NCBI RefSeq assembly: GCF_030867095.1
Contig: NC_081827.1
Span: 27,962,001 to 28,026,000, forward strand
Source of the DNA: Alligator mississippiensis
Taxonomy: Eukaryota > Chordata > Crocodylia > Alligatoridae
Reading direction: 5' to 3'
Length of the DNA: 64,000 nucleotides
This document shows positions 20,887 through 61,400 of the stretch, piece after piece. Each line of letters starts with the position of its first letter. Within the stretch, counting starts at the first letter, position 1. A program made the translations under genes and the position numbers. Under the pieces are notes generated by a model. It saw nothing but the letters and a program-made list of their open reading frames with translations. It was not told the DNA's origin and made no database searches.

Positions 20887-21452
20887 CAGGGTGGGCAAAA
20901 TATGGCTTGAGGACCAGATCCAGCCCACCAAAGGATTTTATCCCTTGGCCCCGCCCAGCCCAGGTGCGGGAAGAAGCCCAGGCCATGGTGTGTGCAAATG
21001 GTTCCACCACCCTGCTAGGATAATGCAGCAGCTGGACTCAGCTTCCTGGCAACAGCAGCTCCTTCCAGCTGCTGCTGCTGCCACTGAACCTGGCCCTGCT
21101 GCCCAGGCAACTTGGCCCATCCACCCCACACCCATAGGGGGGCCAAATGGAACGGGCAGGCAGGTGAGGTCTCCATGAAGACCAGCCCAGGACCCCCAGG
21201 GGCAAGGTACTCTCATCCAGGCAAATGGGATGGGGTCACAGGCAAGGAATGCTATCTGGGAACAGGAAAGGCAGCTGGGGTTGGGATCACGGGTCCGCGA
21301 CAGCACAGGGCTATGCTGGGAGCAGATTGTGCATCTGTCCCAGGCCCCAGCCCCACACCATTACTGCCCTATGATCCCAGCCCCACCCTGGGCTCATCAG
21401 CTCATCAAAACTCCCTAAGTGGCCCTCCAGCCCAAATAATTGCCCAGCCCTG
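20887..21452. mobile_element. hAT element, 566 bp, GGGTGGGCAAA family
   Basis: Starts CAGGGTGGGCAAAATATGGC and ends AATAATTGCCCAGCCCTG. Perfect 8-bp duplication ATCTAGAC at 20879-20886 and 21453-21460. The interior is GC-rich with no transposase. The clean duplication suggests a fairly recent insertion. Confidence 0.92.
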
Positions 21453-21837
21453 ATCTAGACTATTTCTGATATTCAAGCTAGGTCAATGCTTCATTGTAAA
21501 CCCAATGGAATGATGGCTTCCACGAAATGAACATGACTGCTAAATAATCAACCTTCTCTCTCTGAAGGTTCATCTAAACAGAGGTTTGATAAGGTTTTAA
21601 CTACCCTAAACAAAGCCTTTTCCACCAGCTAATAGTACTACCACAAAATTTGTATGTAGTTTAACTGGACGTGGGCATTTAGTCACATGAAAAAAAATAA
21701 AACAGGAAGGAGACTGATGACTTGTCCATTTGGTCTCTTCATTCAGATCAGAAAAAATAAAGTGATGCTTCAGAGAGAAAAACAAAAACCTGAAACTGTA
21801 TTTCACATGAACACAAAGCCAAAGTACAGTACTACTA

Positions 21838-50802
<28,965 letters not shown>

Positions 50803-50963
50803 GCTGGCAGGTGCGGGTGGAGGGAAGGGCTGCGTCACTACGCTGCGACCACTCCAGCATGACGCAAGAATCAAGCGACGAAGCTAAACCCTCCCCCGGG
50901 CAGCGCCTCCGCGATTCCTATTGGTCGGCTGAGGGAGGTCAGGGGGCAAAGGTCGCGCGGGTC
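50803..50963. promoter_or_regulatory. Bidirectional promoter core between COG5 and DUS4L
   Basis: About 160-180 bp separate the COG5 start codon from the presumed DUS4L first exon. There is no TATA box, as expected for CpG promoters. Visible candidate sites are an inverted CCAAT box (ATTGG at 50920-50924, NF-Y type) and two TGACGCA words in opposite orientation (50831-50837 minus, 50860-50866 plus), resembling ATF/CREB half-sites. Transcription starts cannot be placed from sequence alone. Confidence 0.7.
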
Positions 50964-50985
50964 ATGCTGTGCCTGTCTCCTGCAG
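50964..50985 (+). other. DUS4L: DUS4L 5' exon 3' end, predicted, with an upstream start codon
   Basis: The donor CAG|GTAACG at 50985/50986 is the likely end of the non-coding first exon; the exon's 5' end is unknown. An ATG at 50964 opens a frame that, if this donor joins the acceptor at 52271/52272, runs 16 codons to a TGA overlapping the DUS4L start codon as ATGA. The donor is a prediction. Confidence 0.5.
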
Positions 50986-52271
50986 GTAACGTGGAGCCGG
51001 CGGGGCGGGACCGGGAGCGGTGGGGGCGGGTGTCTGTCCTGCCCCACGTGCTCGTTGCTTTTCCCTGCCCTCTTATCTTCCCGCTCCATCCGCTCCGCTC
51101 CCGCCTGGGCTCGGCGCGGCGCGGCGCGGCGCCCCGGGGTTTCCCTGCCCCAGAAGGGCCGGGCAGGTCTGCCCCCTCGCTAGGGCACTGCCACACGTTC
51201 AGGTTGAAGCTGGATAGAAACCAGCTCTAAAGCTGTTACACGGTTTCAAGCACTGGCTTCGTGGCGGGTTGGCTCCCTGTAGCCAGGGACGTTTTTATGG
51301 CACAATTATAGCTTTGCACACCTGGCTGGTCTCAATGTATTGTACCATTCGCCAGTGATCTCCAGTACGTAATGTATGTACTGTGTGGCCAGTCCATGTT
51401 TATTGCGCAGTTCTCCTGTGAATTGAATAATACACGTGATGTGTATCAGGGGCCTAGTGGATCGGTGGTTTTCAGCCCAACCCATGTTAGACTCAAGCCA
51501 CCCTCAGAGACTGCCAACTCTTTGCTTTCACTCAGTTGTTGACTCATTTGTGTTGCGAAGAGCTCAGGAAGTCCACAGCTGGTCAGGCTGCCCCTAACAC
51601 TGGATTCCTATTTGAAATCTCTGGCTTTGCCTTGTGAGTCGTGTTTACACGCCTACCGGCGCTATCATTGCACCCTTGAAAGGACCTCAAAGCAACCGAA
51701 GGTGCCGCAGGATCCTGGTTGAGAATCACTGTTATAGGCAGACTAAATCAGAGATGTTTTTGTTAGCAGCAGCTTCCTTCATCCAATGCTGAGGAAGATT
51801 GGTGAACTCTTGCATAGTATATTCCCAAGCCTTTCTCAAGCTCCATACATTTTTCTGAGTTTCTGCACAATCTATTACATTTCAGTTAATTGAGATACAC
51901 CACTGAATTTGTATGGAGTAAGCAGAATAAAAATATATTTGTAAATCTATTGTTTTGTGTTGTAATATTAAATACAAGGAACATGCTAAAGGGCACATGT
52001 AAAATCTACGTAGGAAATCTAAGATAATCAATGAACTCTACCGATAACTGGGAGAGGCAGTGAGTTAGTATGCAACAGGTTTTCACCATAGTGTTGCTCC
52101 TGGACCCTAATAATAGGTCCCTCCTCCCACCTTAAACTGTTATTTGTATGAGGTTAGACAAACAATGAATAGAATTTATTCTTGGATGAAGAATCTCCCC
52201 TTGCTGTAAAGTATGAAAACTGAGCATAGAAAGCAGGGTTCCTGTTTTAAAATTTGTTTTGTTTTTTCTAG
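50986..52271. other. DUS4L intron 1
   Basis: GC-rich for the first 250 bp, then AT-rich. Holds the hAT at 51463-51731 and otherwise nothing recognised. Confidence 0.5.
51463..51731. mobile_element. hAT element, 269 bp
   Basis: Starts CGGTGGTTTTCAGCCCAACC, ends CCTGGTTGAGAATCACTG. Internally parallels the 42389 copy (CCCTTGAAAGGACCTCA versus CCCCTGAAAGGATCTCA). No clear target duplication. Confidence 0.6.
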
Positions 52272-52296
52272 ATTTAAAAAGACCTAGAATTTATAC

Positions 52297-52406
52297 ATGA
52301 TCTGTGACACCACAGACACCCCAGAATGTCTTCTGAGAGATCCAGTAGATCTGTTTCATTCTGGGCACATTGTGAAAATATGTGCCCCTATGGTCCGTTA
52401 TTCAAA
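52297..52406 (+). CDS. DUS4L: DUS4L coding exon 1 (start codon)
   Basis: The acceptor TTTTTTCTAG ends at 52271 and the exon opens at 52272 with 25 nt of 5' UTR. The coding part gives 36 codons plus 2 nt, ending CAPMVRYS-K, then GTAAGT. The first 20 or so residues are poorly conserved; the barrel starts at [14 protein letters not shown]. Confidence 0.95.
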
Positions 52407-55400
52407 GTAAGTAACTTGTCAGCCTTAACCATATGTCATCAAAGCTTTTATCATGTAAATGCATTGTATTGAGTATAAAAATAGTGCATTTATTTTTTAA
52501 TCATTTATTTTTATACTTGGGGAAAATATACTTCAGAACATGTTTGTTTATGTTATGGTACCAGGTAGATTACCCACTGTACCTGAGCTACATGGCCAAA
52601 AACACTTTAATTTAATTTTAAAACAGCTTATTTGGGAGATCAGTGCCTTTACTTGTGATTGTGTAATTGTGATTCTTTTCCCCAAGTCAAATGTTCTTAT
52701 GCTTACAGGTTGGCTTTCCGAACTTTGGTCAGGAAATACAACTGTGATTTGTGTTATACACCAATGATAGTTGCTTCTGACTTTGTCAGATCTGTTAAAG
52801 CTAGAGACAGTGAATTCACAACAAACCGAGGTATGTAATTCTCATTCTGTTGCATTTTCTAATGATTTTATGCAGTAATTAATTGACTTTGAGTAAGTGA
52901 GGTGTAGCCCTCAATTTCAAAGGTATGTAATAAAACTTGGGTACACCACTCATGACCAATTTCAAACTCTCAAACTGTGCTAGGCATCCGTGGGTCCAAC
53001 CTTTGATATTTGCACAAGTAGAGATGTTGAAAATTCTGATTGGTTCACAGGAAAATCAGGCCAACTAGACTGGCTAGCACTAGCACAAGCAGAGAAATCT
53101 CTGTTACCCCTTGCTGCTGTTACTGTCTATCCATAACAGAGGCAGCCCCTGAACTTGTCATAGGGTGAAATTGTCTGCCAGTGACTTGGATTCTAACAGA
53201 CACAAAAGAAGAGCTAGTGGAGACCAGGTATGAAGTGCAGCAAATTTGGGAGAAGGCATGAGAGGATGGCACAGAGGAAACTTGTTGGTGGAGATTGGAG
53301 AATTTGCAGGGTCCCTGTACTATTTACTAATGATAGCTCAGATTTAGTGGCTTATATGTTAGCAGCAGTGCAGATATTTTTGATGTTAGTACTGATAATC
53401 CTCACAAATGCATTACTCAGGTAGAACAGATCCATTACCTTTTCTGTATATACAGGTATTTTGAAGCACAAATATGCCCTCAGATATTTGGTCTTCTTTA
53501 ATAGTGACAATCGTATTTGTTGCTACTTGGAAGAAATGTAAGTGTTGCTTAAATGCTCATTTAGGATTGAGATGCCTCAGCAGACACCTGTTTCTTTCAA
53601 CAATTCAAGAACCCTGTTCTTTACAGTTTTTGAGGTCCCCTTATATTGTCTTTATCAAAACATTCAAAAAATAAGAGAGCTTAAAAATGTTTTCTGTCTA
53701 TTTCTTCCCATTGATGTTAATTTTTCTTCTGTGAATAGAGTGGAATCCTGATATTGAAATAAATATGTATGGAAAAACAATGCATTGTAGCACTAGTTAT
53801 TGACAATGGTATAATATTAGAAACTTATCTTTAATGATGTCGACAAAGTAAATATACAAATGTTGGACATTTTCCAGAAGTAACAAAATGTTCAGAACTT
53901 AGAATTCTCAATGTATTAATTAAAAAAAAAAATCTGATGCAGTTTGATCATAAAATTTGTTTTTTATGGAGTCTCAAGCTGATTTTCAAGAATTATGAAG
54001 GATAAGTGTCTTGCATTACTATATTCTAAACAGCTCTTCATCTGACTAGGTGATCGCCCACTGATTGTACAATTCGCTGCTAAAGAAGCACAGGTTTTAT
54101 CAGATGCTGCCTGTCTCGTCTGTCCCTTTGCAGATGGAATAGATTTAAACTGTGGTTGTCCTCAGAGGTAAAGGCTTTAAAGAGGTTGGATGAATGTATG
54201 GAAAAAATTAGGGAAAAATCAATGTAAAAATGAAAAAATGTAATTTCCCTTGGTGTCTAAATATTAATAAAATATTAATAATTCAGTGGCGGTCCTTATA
54301 TATAGAAAGGTTTGATTTGTTTTCTTAATAAAGTACAGTGGAATCTAAGCAATGTTGCCAAGCTGCTGTTCTTTCCTTCTAGGTCAGGGATGGGCAAAAT
54401 ATGACCCATTGGCTGGCTCTGGGCCACCAAGCAATTCTATCTGGCCTGCGGCTGGTCCCTCAGCCCCTCCTGGTCCAGGTGCAGGCAGAAACCCAGACCG
54501 TGGGCATGCAGCAGGGTGGGGGAGACAGGGCAGCTGGATTTAGCTTCCTGGCAACCCCCACAGTGATAGCTCATTCTTCCCACCTGCTGATGCCACTGTC
54601 TCCATTGCCTCCTGGCCCTACTGCCTGGCCATCCCAGCTCATCCACCATATACCCACTGTCAGGGGTGCTAGACGGCTGGTGGGGTCTTCATGGATCAAT
54701 TACTGATCCCCCCTCCAAGCTGGGTCAGCACCCCTTCCCCTCTCCTTCTGCTGGGCTGGGTCAGCACTCCCCCCTCCACCCAACAGCTCACCAAAACTTT
54801 TTAAATAACTTTCCAGTCCAGGTAATTGCCAACCCCTGAGCTAGGTTGAGTTTTGACTTAATATAGTGAATGGGCACCACCTAGTGGGCTACTATTAACA
54901 GTGAATTAACAAGGGCCCTAAAAAGTGTGCATGCTAACTTCCTAGACAGAGTGAGAGCTTTCTCACAAGTAAGTTGAAAAGTACATTAAGGGGAAACCAT
55001 GTCAGTCACCAGAATGATAGTGTTAAATCCTGATGCCTGGAAGACTTCTACAAAGAGCACCTTCTGAACTCTCTCTTTTTGCATTAAGCTGTGACTGTGT
55101 AGTTCATTTGGTGATGAAAAAGCTTAAGTCTTTTGATTTTTGTGTGTATATAATATATCTAAATAATGTGCGTAATATATATGTATGCATATATTATATA
55201 TACACACACACACACACACACATATAGACATAGATTTCATAGACATTAGGGCTGGAAGGGACCTCGGAAGATCATCGAGTCCAGCCCCCCACCCAAAGGG
55301 CAGGACGTCAGCTGGGGTCATAGGATCCCAGCAAGATAAGCATCCAGTTTCATCTTGAAGGTGTTCAATGAAGGCGCTTGAACAACCTCCGGTGGCAGGC

Positions 55401-58400
55401 TGTTCCAGACCTTGGGGGCTCGGACAGTAAAGAAATTCTTCCTTATGTCCAGCCTGAAACAATCTTGTAGCAGTTTGTGACCATTCGTCCTCGTCATCCC
55501 TTGGGGCGCTCTGGTGAACAAACGTTCCCCTAGATACTGGTGGTCACCCCGATAAACGTGTAGGTGGCCATCAGATCACCCCTGAGCCTGCGCTTTTCCA
55601 GGCTAAAGAGCCCCAGGGCTCTCAGCCTGTCATCTTAGGGTCTGCTTCCCTGACCTCTGATCATGCGCGTGGCTCTTCTCTGGACTCTCTCAAGCTTCTC
55701 CACATCCTTTTTGAATTGTGGAGCCCAAAACTGGACGCAGTACTCCAGCTGCGGCCTCACTAAGGCCGAGTACAGGGGGAGAATGACGTCCCGGGATTTG
55801 CTTGAGAAGCATCTATGGATGCAAGCCAGCGTTTTGGTCGCTTTACTAGCCGCAGCAACGCATTGCAGGCTTATGTTCATCTTGTGGTCAATGATGACCC
55901 CCAAGTCTCTTTCTTCCATAGTGCTAACCAACATAGCACTGCCGAGCCTATAAGGATGCTGCGGGTTTTTTTTCCCAAGGTGGAAAACCTTGCATTTATC
56001 GGCGTTGAACACCATCAGATTCTCATCCGCCCACTTGCTGAGCCTGTCCAGGTCAGCCTGGATCATCCGCCTGTCTTCTGGTGTGGATGCTTTGCCCCAA
56101 AGTTTGGTGTCATTGGCGAACTTGGCCAGTCCGCTTCTGACTCCAGTGTCCACATCATTAATGAAGATGTTGAACAGTATGGGTCCAAGGACAGAGCCCT
56201 GGGGGACCCCACTGGTCACAGGACACCACAATGAGTGACTTCCATCAATTACTACCCTCTGGGTCCGACCCCGGAGCCAATTTTCCAGCCAGTGGATCGT
56301 GGGGGACCCAAGGCGACAATTGGCCAGTTTCTCCAAGAGACGATCATGGGACACCAGATCGAAGGCTTTTTTGAAGTCAAGATATATGACATCAATCTCA
56401 TCTCCCTTGTCCAGGTGATAGGTCACCTGGTCGTAGAAGGAAATGAGATTGGTCAAGCAAGACCTACCCACAACAAACCCGTGCTGGCTATCCCTTAAGA
56501 TGTTGGCGTTGGCCAGTCCATTAAGGATGGCCTCCTTAATAAACTTTTCTAAGATCTTCCCCGGGATAGAAGTCAGGCTGATGGGCCTATAGTTAGCCGG
56601 ATCCACTTTCCTCCCTTTCTTGAAGATAGGCACCACGTTGGCCTTCTTCCAGTCTTTGGGCACTACACCAGAGCGCCAAGAGTTTTCAAAGATCCGTGCT
56701 AGAGGCTGGGCTATGATGCTCGCCAGCTCCTTGAGTACCCTGGGGTGAAGATTGTCAGGGCCGGCTGACTTGAAGGTATCCAGCTTCTCAAGATGTTCCT
56801 TCACAAAATCAGCATTAATGGAGGGCAGGGGATCACCCTCACCCGGACTTCCCGGCCCTGTAGCGGGCACGGGCGTCCCATGGGGCTGATGAAAGACCGA
56901 CGCAAAGTACCTATTTAATAGGTTGGCTTTTTCCTGGGCGTCAGTTGTCAGTTGCCCCATCTGGTTCAGCAGGGGTCCAACATTGCCCCTGCTTTTCCTC
57001 CGGCTCCCCACATATCTGAAAAAGGACTTTTTATTGTCCTTGATGCTCAAAGCTAGCTGGAGTTCAGTTGCAGCCTTGGCTTTCCTGGTCTGCTCCCTAC
57101 AGGACCGGACCAGTGCAGAATAATCCTCCTTGGAGGTGACTCCCATCCTCCATCCTTTGTAGGCCTTTCTTTTTAGCCTCAGGAGGTCTGCTAGGTCCCT
57201 GGAGAGCCAGGGGGGCTGCTGTCCCCTCTTGCTGCCTTTCCTCCGAGATGGAATAGACTTAGTTTGTGTGTGTATATGTATATATTACATTATATATTAC
57301 ATGCCCACACATATATATGCCTTATTTACTATCTTAATGACTTTATTCCTGTATATCACTTCCTGATCCAGTGGTAACCAACCTTTTGGCCCTGCAGGCC
57401 AGATGAGTGGTGCCAGGTCCATATGCAGGCTGGATCCGGCAGGTGCACAGTGTTGACCTGGTGCAGGTTTCTAGCCCCAGCCCTAGCCCTACATTCAGGG
57501 CTCTGCCATCTGGCCTGCAGGACTTGGGAATTTGGCAGTGGAGGAGCAGTTGCCACCGTTCCCTCAATACCAAACTTCTAGAGCTGTGGGGAGTCCCATG
57601 GGCCCTGGCCCACAGGCCAAAGAGTGAAAACCACTGCCCTAATCAGATTGAAAATAATCATGCTCAAGTAAAGACATCCATTAACTGGTTCAGTTGCATA
57701 CTATTTATTTATAAGTGGTATTGGAAGTATTTAGTATGCAACTTTTTTACGGAGTGAAAACATTAACTGGCAAATATAGGAAAGGAAAACTGAAAGCAAA
57801 TTTATAATTAAATACAAGAATCTTAGTCTCTACCTTGCAACCCAGCTGCTTTGAAAACTGTCAGATTGGAAGTTTCTGTCTGATCAAAAGTTATATTTAA
57901 TATTCACAAGAGACAAAAGTTCTCCGTTTCAAAAAAAAAAAGCACTATGTTATCTTGTTAACTTAAACATTCACCTGCTGGAACAAATTACTTAACTATG
58001 CCAATAAATAGATGTAGCTGGATGTGGGAAAGGATATATCTATCCTCTCACCCATTTGAAGGCATAGTTTTCACTGTCAGTTTTAAAGGGAGGTAATTTA
58101 CAGACAGATAAGAACCAGATTTGAATAGCTTATTCTTTATCCTCTTCTGTCATTGCTGCTTGAAAACAGTCCACAACTCCATAAAGAAGATAAAACCTTA
58201 ATAAAATTCACCTACTAGTGGTTACATGGCCTGTATCACAGTAATACCTAAGCACTTTATAAAAATATTTATAAATCTTTACGAGGTTAGGGAAATTTTA
58301 TCACTATTTTGCAGGAACTGAGTCAGAGTCAAAGACTTGCTCAAAGTCGCACAGGAAATCTGTGGTAGAACTGGAAACTGAACCTAGATTTCCTGATAGC

Positions 58401-61400
58401 TAGTGCTTTATCCAAAAGAACATCTTTCATCTATAGCCAGTACTATTTCTGCCTAGTTCTGTGCTGATCAGATAATTCACAAGCAAGTAAAGAAAGAAAC
58501 TGAAATGGCCATTAGGTTGAGTTGTCTTGTTTTGCAAATATACAATGCAGATTTGTTCTCTTTAATTTACAGGTGGGCAATGGCAGAAGGTTATGGTGCT
58601 TGTTTAATAAATAAACCAGAGCTAGTTCGAGATATGGTAAGACAAGTAAGAAATCAAGTGGAGAACCCCAGATTTTCAGTATCTATTAAAATAAGGTAAA
58701 TTTAGGCCATTTCTATATCATGGTACAATGAAGAATATTTCATGGGAAATATGTTAGAGTTCCTGAAATGTGGTGATTGAGAGTCTACTTTTTGCCTGTA
58801 AGGCATCCCCAAATTGTTAACAACCCTGAAGAGCCAAGACATCCATTTGCACTCTCATCCAAAATGCATTTGGGGATTTGTAATCCCAATCTGACACAAT
58901 TGCAACCAGCAGAACTCTGAGACTCCTTCTCTCCAAATATGCAGTAACATGCAAAGTGCAAGCATAATTTCAAGAGTTCAGAATCCAATAAAGGCAAAAT
59001 GATTGCAAACAACTTGTATGGTTTGTACAAGCATATTGCCTGTTGTTTCCCAAGTAACCTTGTGAAAAAGAATTGGGCAGAATTAAAATGTGGGTGGACA
59101 CTCCCTAAGGAACACCAGTGTGGAACAGGAAGTGATGCTGAGTTAGTGGCATTCTTCCTCTGTGGGTACATCTACATGTGCACTTTACTGCAGAGCTAAT
59201 TACCTCTGCAGAAAAGCATCACCGCCTACGTGTGCACCCATATTAGGGTGCAGTAAATTAATTAACTCCACTGTAAAATGTACCATCTGGGACAAGTACT
59301 ATCCTACGGCAGAGTCATTTAGTGCACCAAAATGCACATGTAGACAGCGACTGAGGCTAGCTGGGGCATGAAGGTGCTATAGAGAGGGGGCTGCCTGCCA
59401 CCTAGCCCTGCACCATAGCACCCTCATGACCCAGCAAGTCTTTTCGCTGCCCAACACCACCACCTGGAGCCCAGGGCTGACACCCCCAGCCCCTTGCCAG
59501 CCTGGAGCTGCTCCACCCCAGCTCAAACAGCTGCGATACTGAGCACACATGAAAACACTGCACCCAGGAGCATTTGACTCCAGCATGAATTGTACTGTAG
59601 TTCTTTATTTCAGCTGGAGGGCCACTTAGTGAGTTTTGGGAACCTGTTGAGGACCGCATCCATTTCTGCCTTGAGCATGCTTCCTTGCATGTGCTGCCTT
59701 GCAAACGCTATCTCACATTGAAAAGCAATGGAGAAAGTACAGCCTTGTGGGACACCATTCTTAAGACTTCTAGGGTGGCTTTCCTGTCCATTGATGGTCT
59801 TGAGAGTGAAACTGTGGTTCTGAAGCATGAGTATCATAAAGCTGAGGATTGTGTTGCATGTGTAGATACATCCTATTAGAATACAATTAATGATGTATTG
59901 TAGTATTAACAGCATTGCTCAGGTAAGGAGGCTGAATTTTGGATTAGATATAAAAAGTGGATCTTGACCAGTTGTAGTTGTTTGAAAATGTCATTGAATT
60001 CCTTGATAAACTCCAACTTGAGTTAATCTGCCTGTTTGAATTCCCTCTTCGGCTTCGGGTGGCAAAAGATATCCTTCATTTCATTACCTCCTAAACATGT
60101 GAGGTGTTGCTCTGTGTTATGTGGCTTTTCAATGAATGAAATGATTCTGAGGTAGATTTTTCATATCAGTTCATTAAATTTAGTTGAGAAGTAGTTTGGG
60201 ATCTCTTGAAAAGAAATGCGAGAGAGAAATGGGAAAGTTTTCAGTGTAGTATAAAATTATGCAAAATAAATGTTATTTAAAAAGTCTTTCAGTGTTTTGG
60301 CAAAAACTTGGCCCACTTTTAGTTTAGGGACTCAATCTAATGTGACAATACTAAATTGAGAGACATTAAAATAGTGTGTTAAACACACGTCTTTTATAAT
60401 GAATCTTCCAATGGTAATGTTCTCTCATTTGTACAGCTCTTATTAACTCTGCTATATACCAGATTTTCACACAGTTCAGGTATTTATTGGGTGATAATTC
60501 CATTCCTTGGAATTTTAGGATCCATGATGATCTGAAGAGAACTGTAGACCTCTGTCGAAAAGCAGAAGCAACTGGAGTTTCCTGGATTACAGTTCATGGA
60601 AGAAGTGTAGAAGAAAGACATCAGCCAGTACACTATGATGCAATCAAAATAATTAAACAAAACATATCTATACCTATTGTGGCTAATGGAGATATTAAAT
60701 CATTAAAAGATGCAGAGAATGTTCATCATATGACAGGTGCAGATGGTAAGAATTCTGCGTGCTTTTATGCGTTTTGGGGAAATATGGTGGGGAATTAATT
60801 TTTTTAATATTTATTTCATCTTTAGTAGAACCTATTTGGGTATTATTTTTTTTTATCTTTTCAAAGAGAAAGGAGCTTTCTTGGTTCCAATAGCTTTAAG
60901 TTTCATGTGCAGACATTCTTGTAATCATTTGAGTATCATGATGCATACCATTAATAAGAATCTCCAGGGCAAATTGCACAAGCCACCCATTTATTAAGCT
61001 GTTCCACCCCTTTAATGTAGCGGGAGTGCTGGGGAATTCTCTTCTTCCTTCTTGTGAAGTCCATGACCTGTGAAAGAAGGGTTCGTAACTTTACTGAAAA
61101 CCTCTTGACAAATAACAGGTCTTTTTACTGCTGAAGGTGGGTATTGCAGCGGCTGCCATTTTGGTCCCCACACATCCATGGACACATTCAGGAGGGACGT
61201 TAAGGGAGTGCAGCCACACTGCATTTGGCTCTGTGGCATATGTGCCATGAACTCTCTGGACAGTCATGTCCATGAAGCAACTGCCAGAGTTTTACACATG
61301 CTGCGAGCTAACTATGTGATCAGTACAGGCTCTGACTAGAGCCCTGGCTTTTCCATAACTCCAGGGGCTAGCATGTGAGCACAGCTCCATTTTTCCCCCA

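Larger units (their letters stand above)
58696..60518. other. DUS4L intron with a foldback element and an RT fragment
   Basis: Carries the elements at 59164 and 59612; the remaining sequence shows nothing recognised. Confidence 0.5.
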
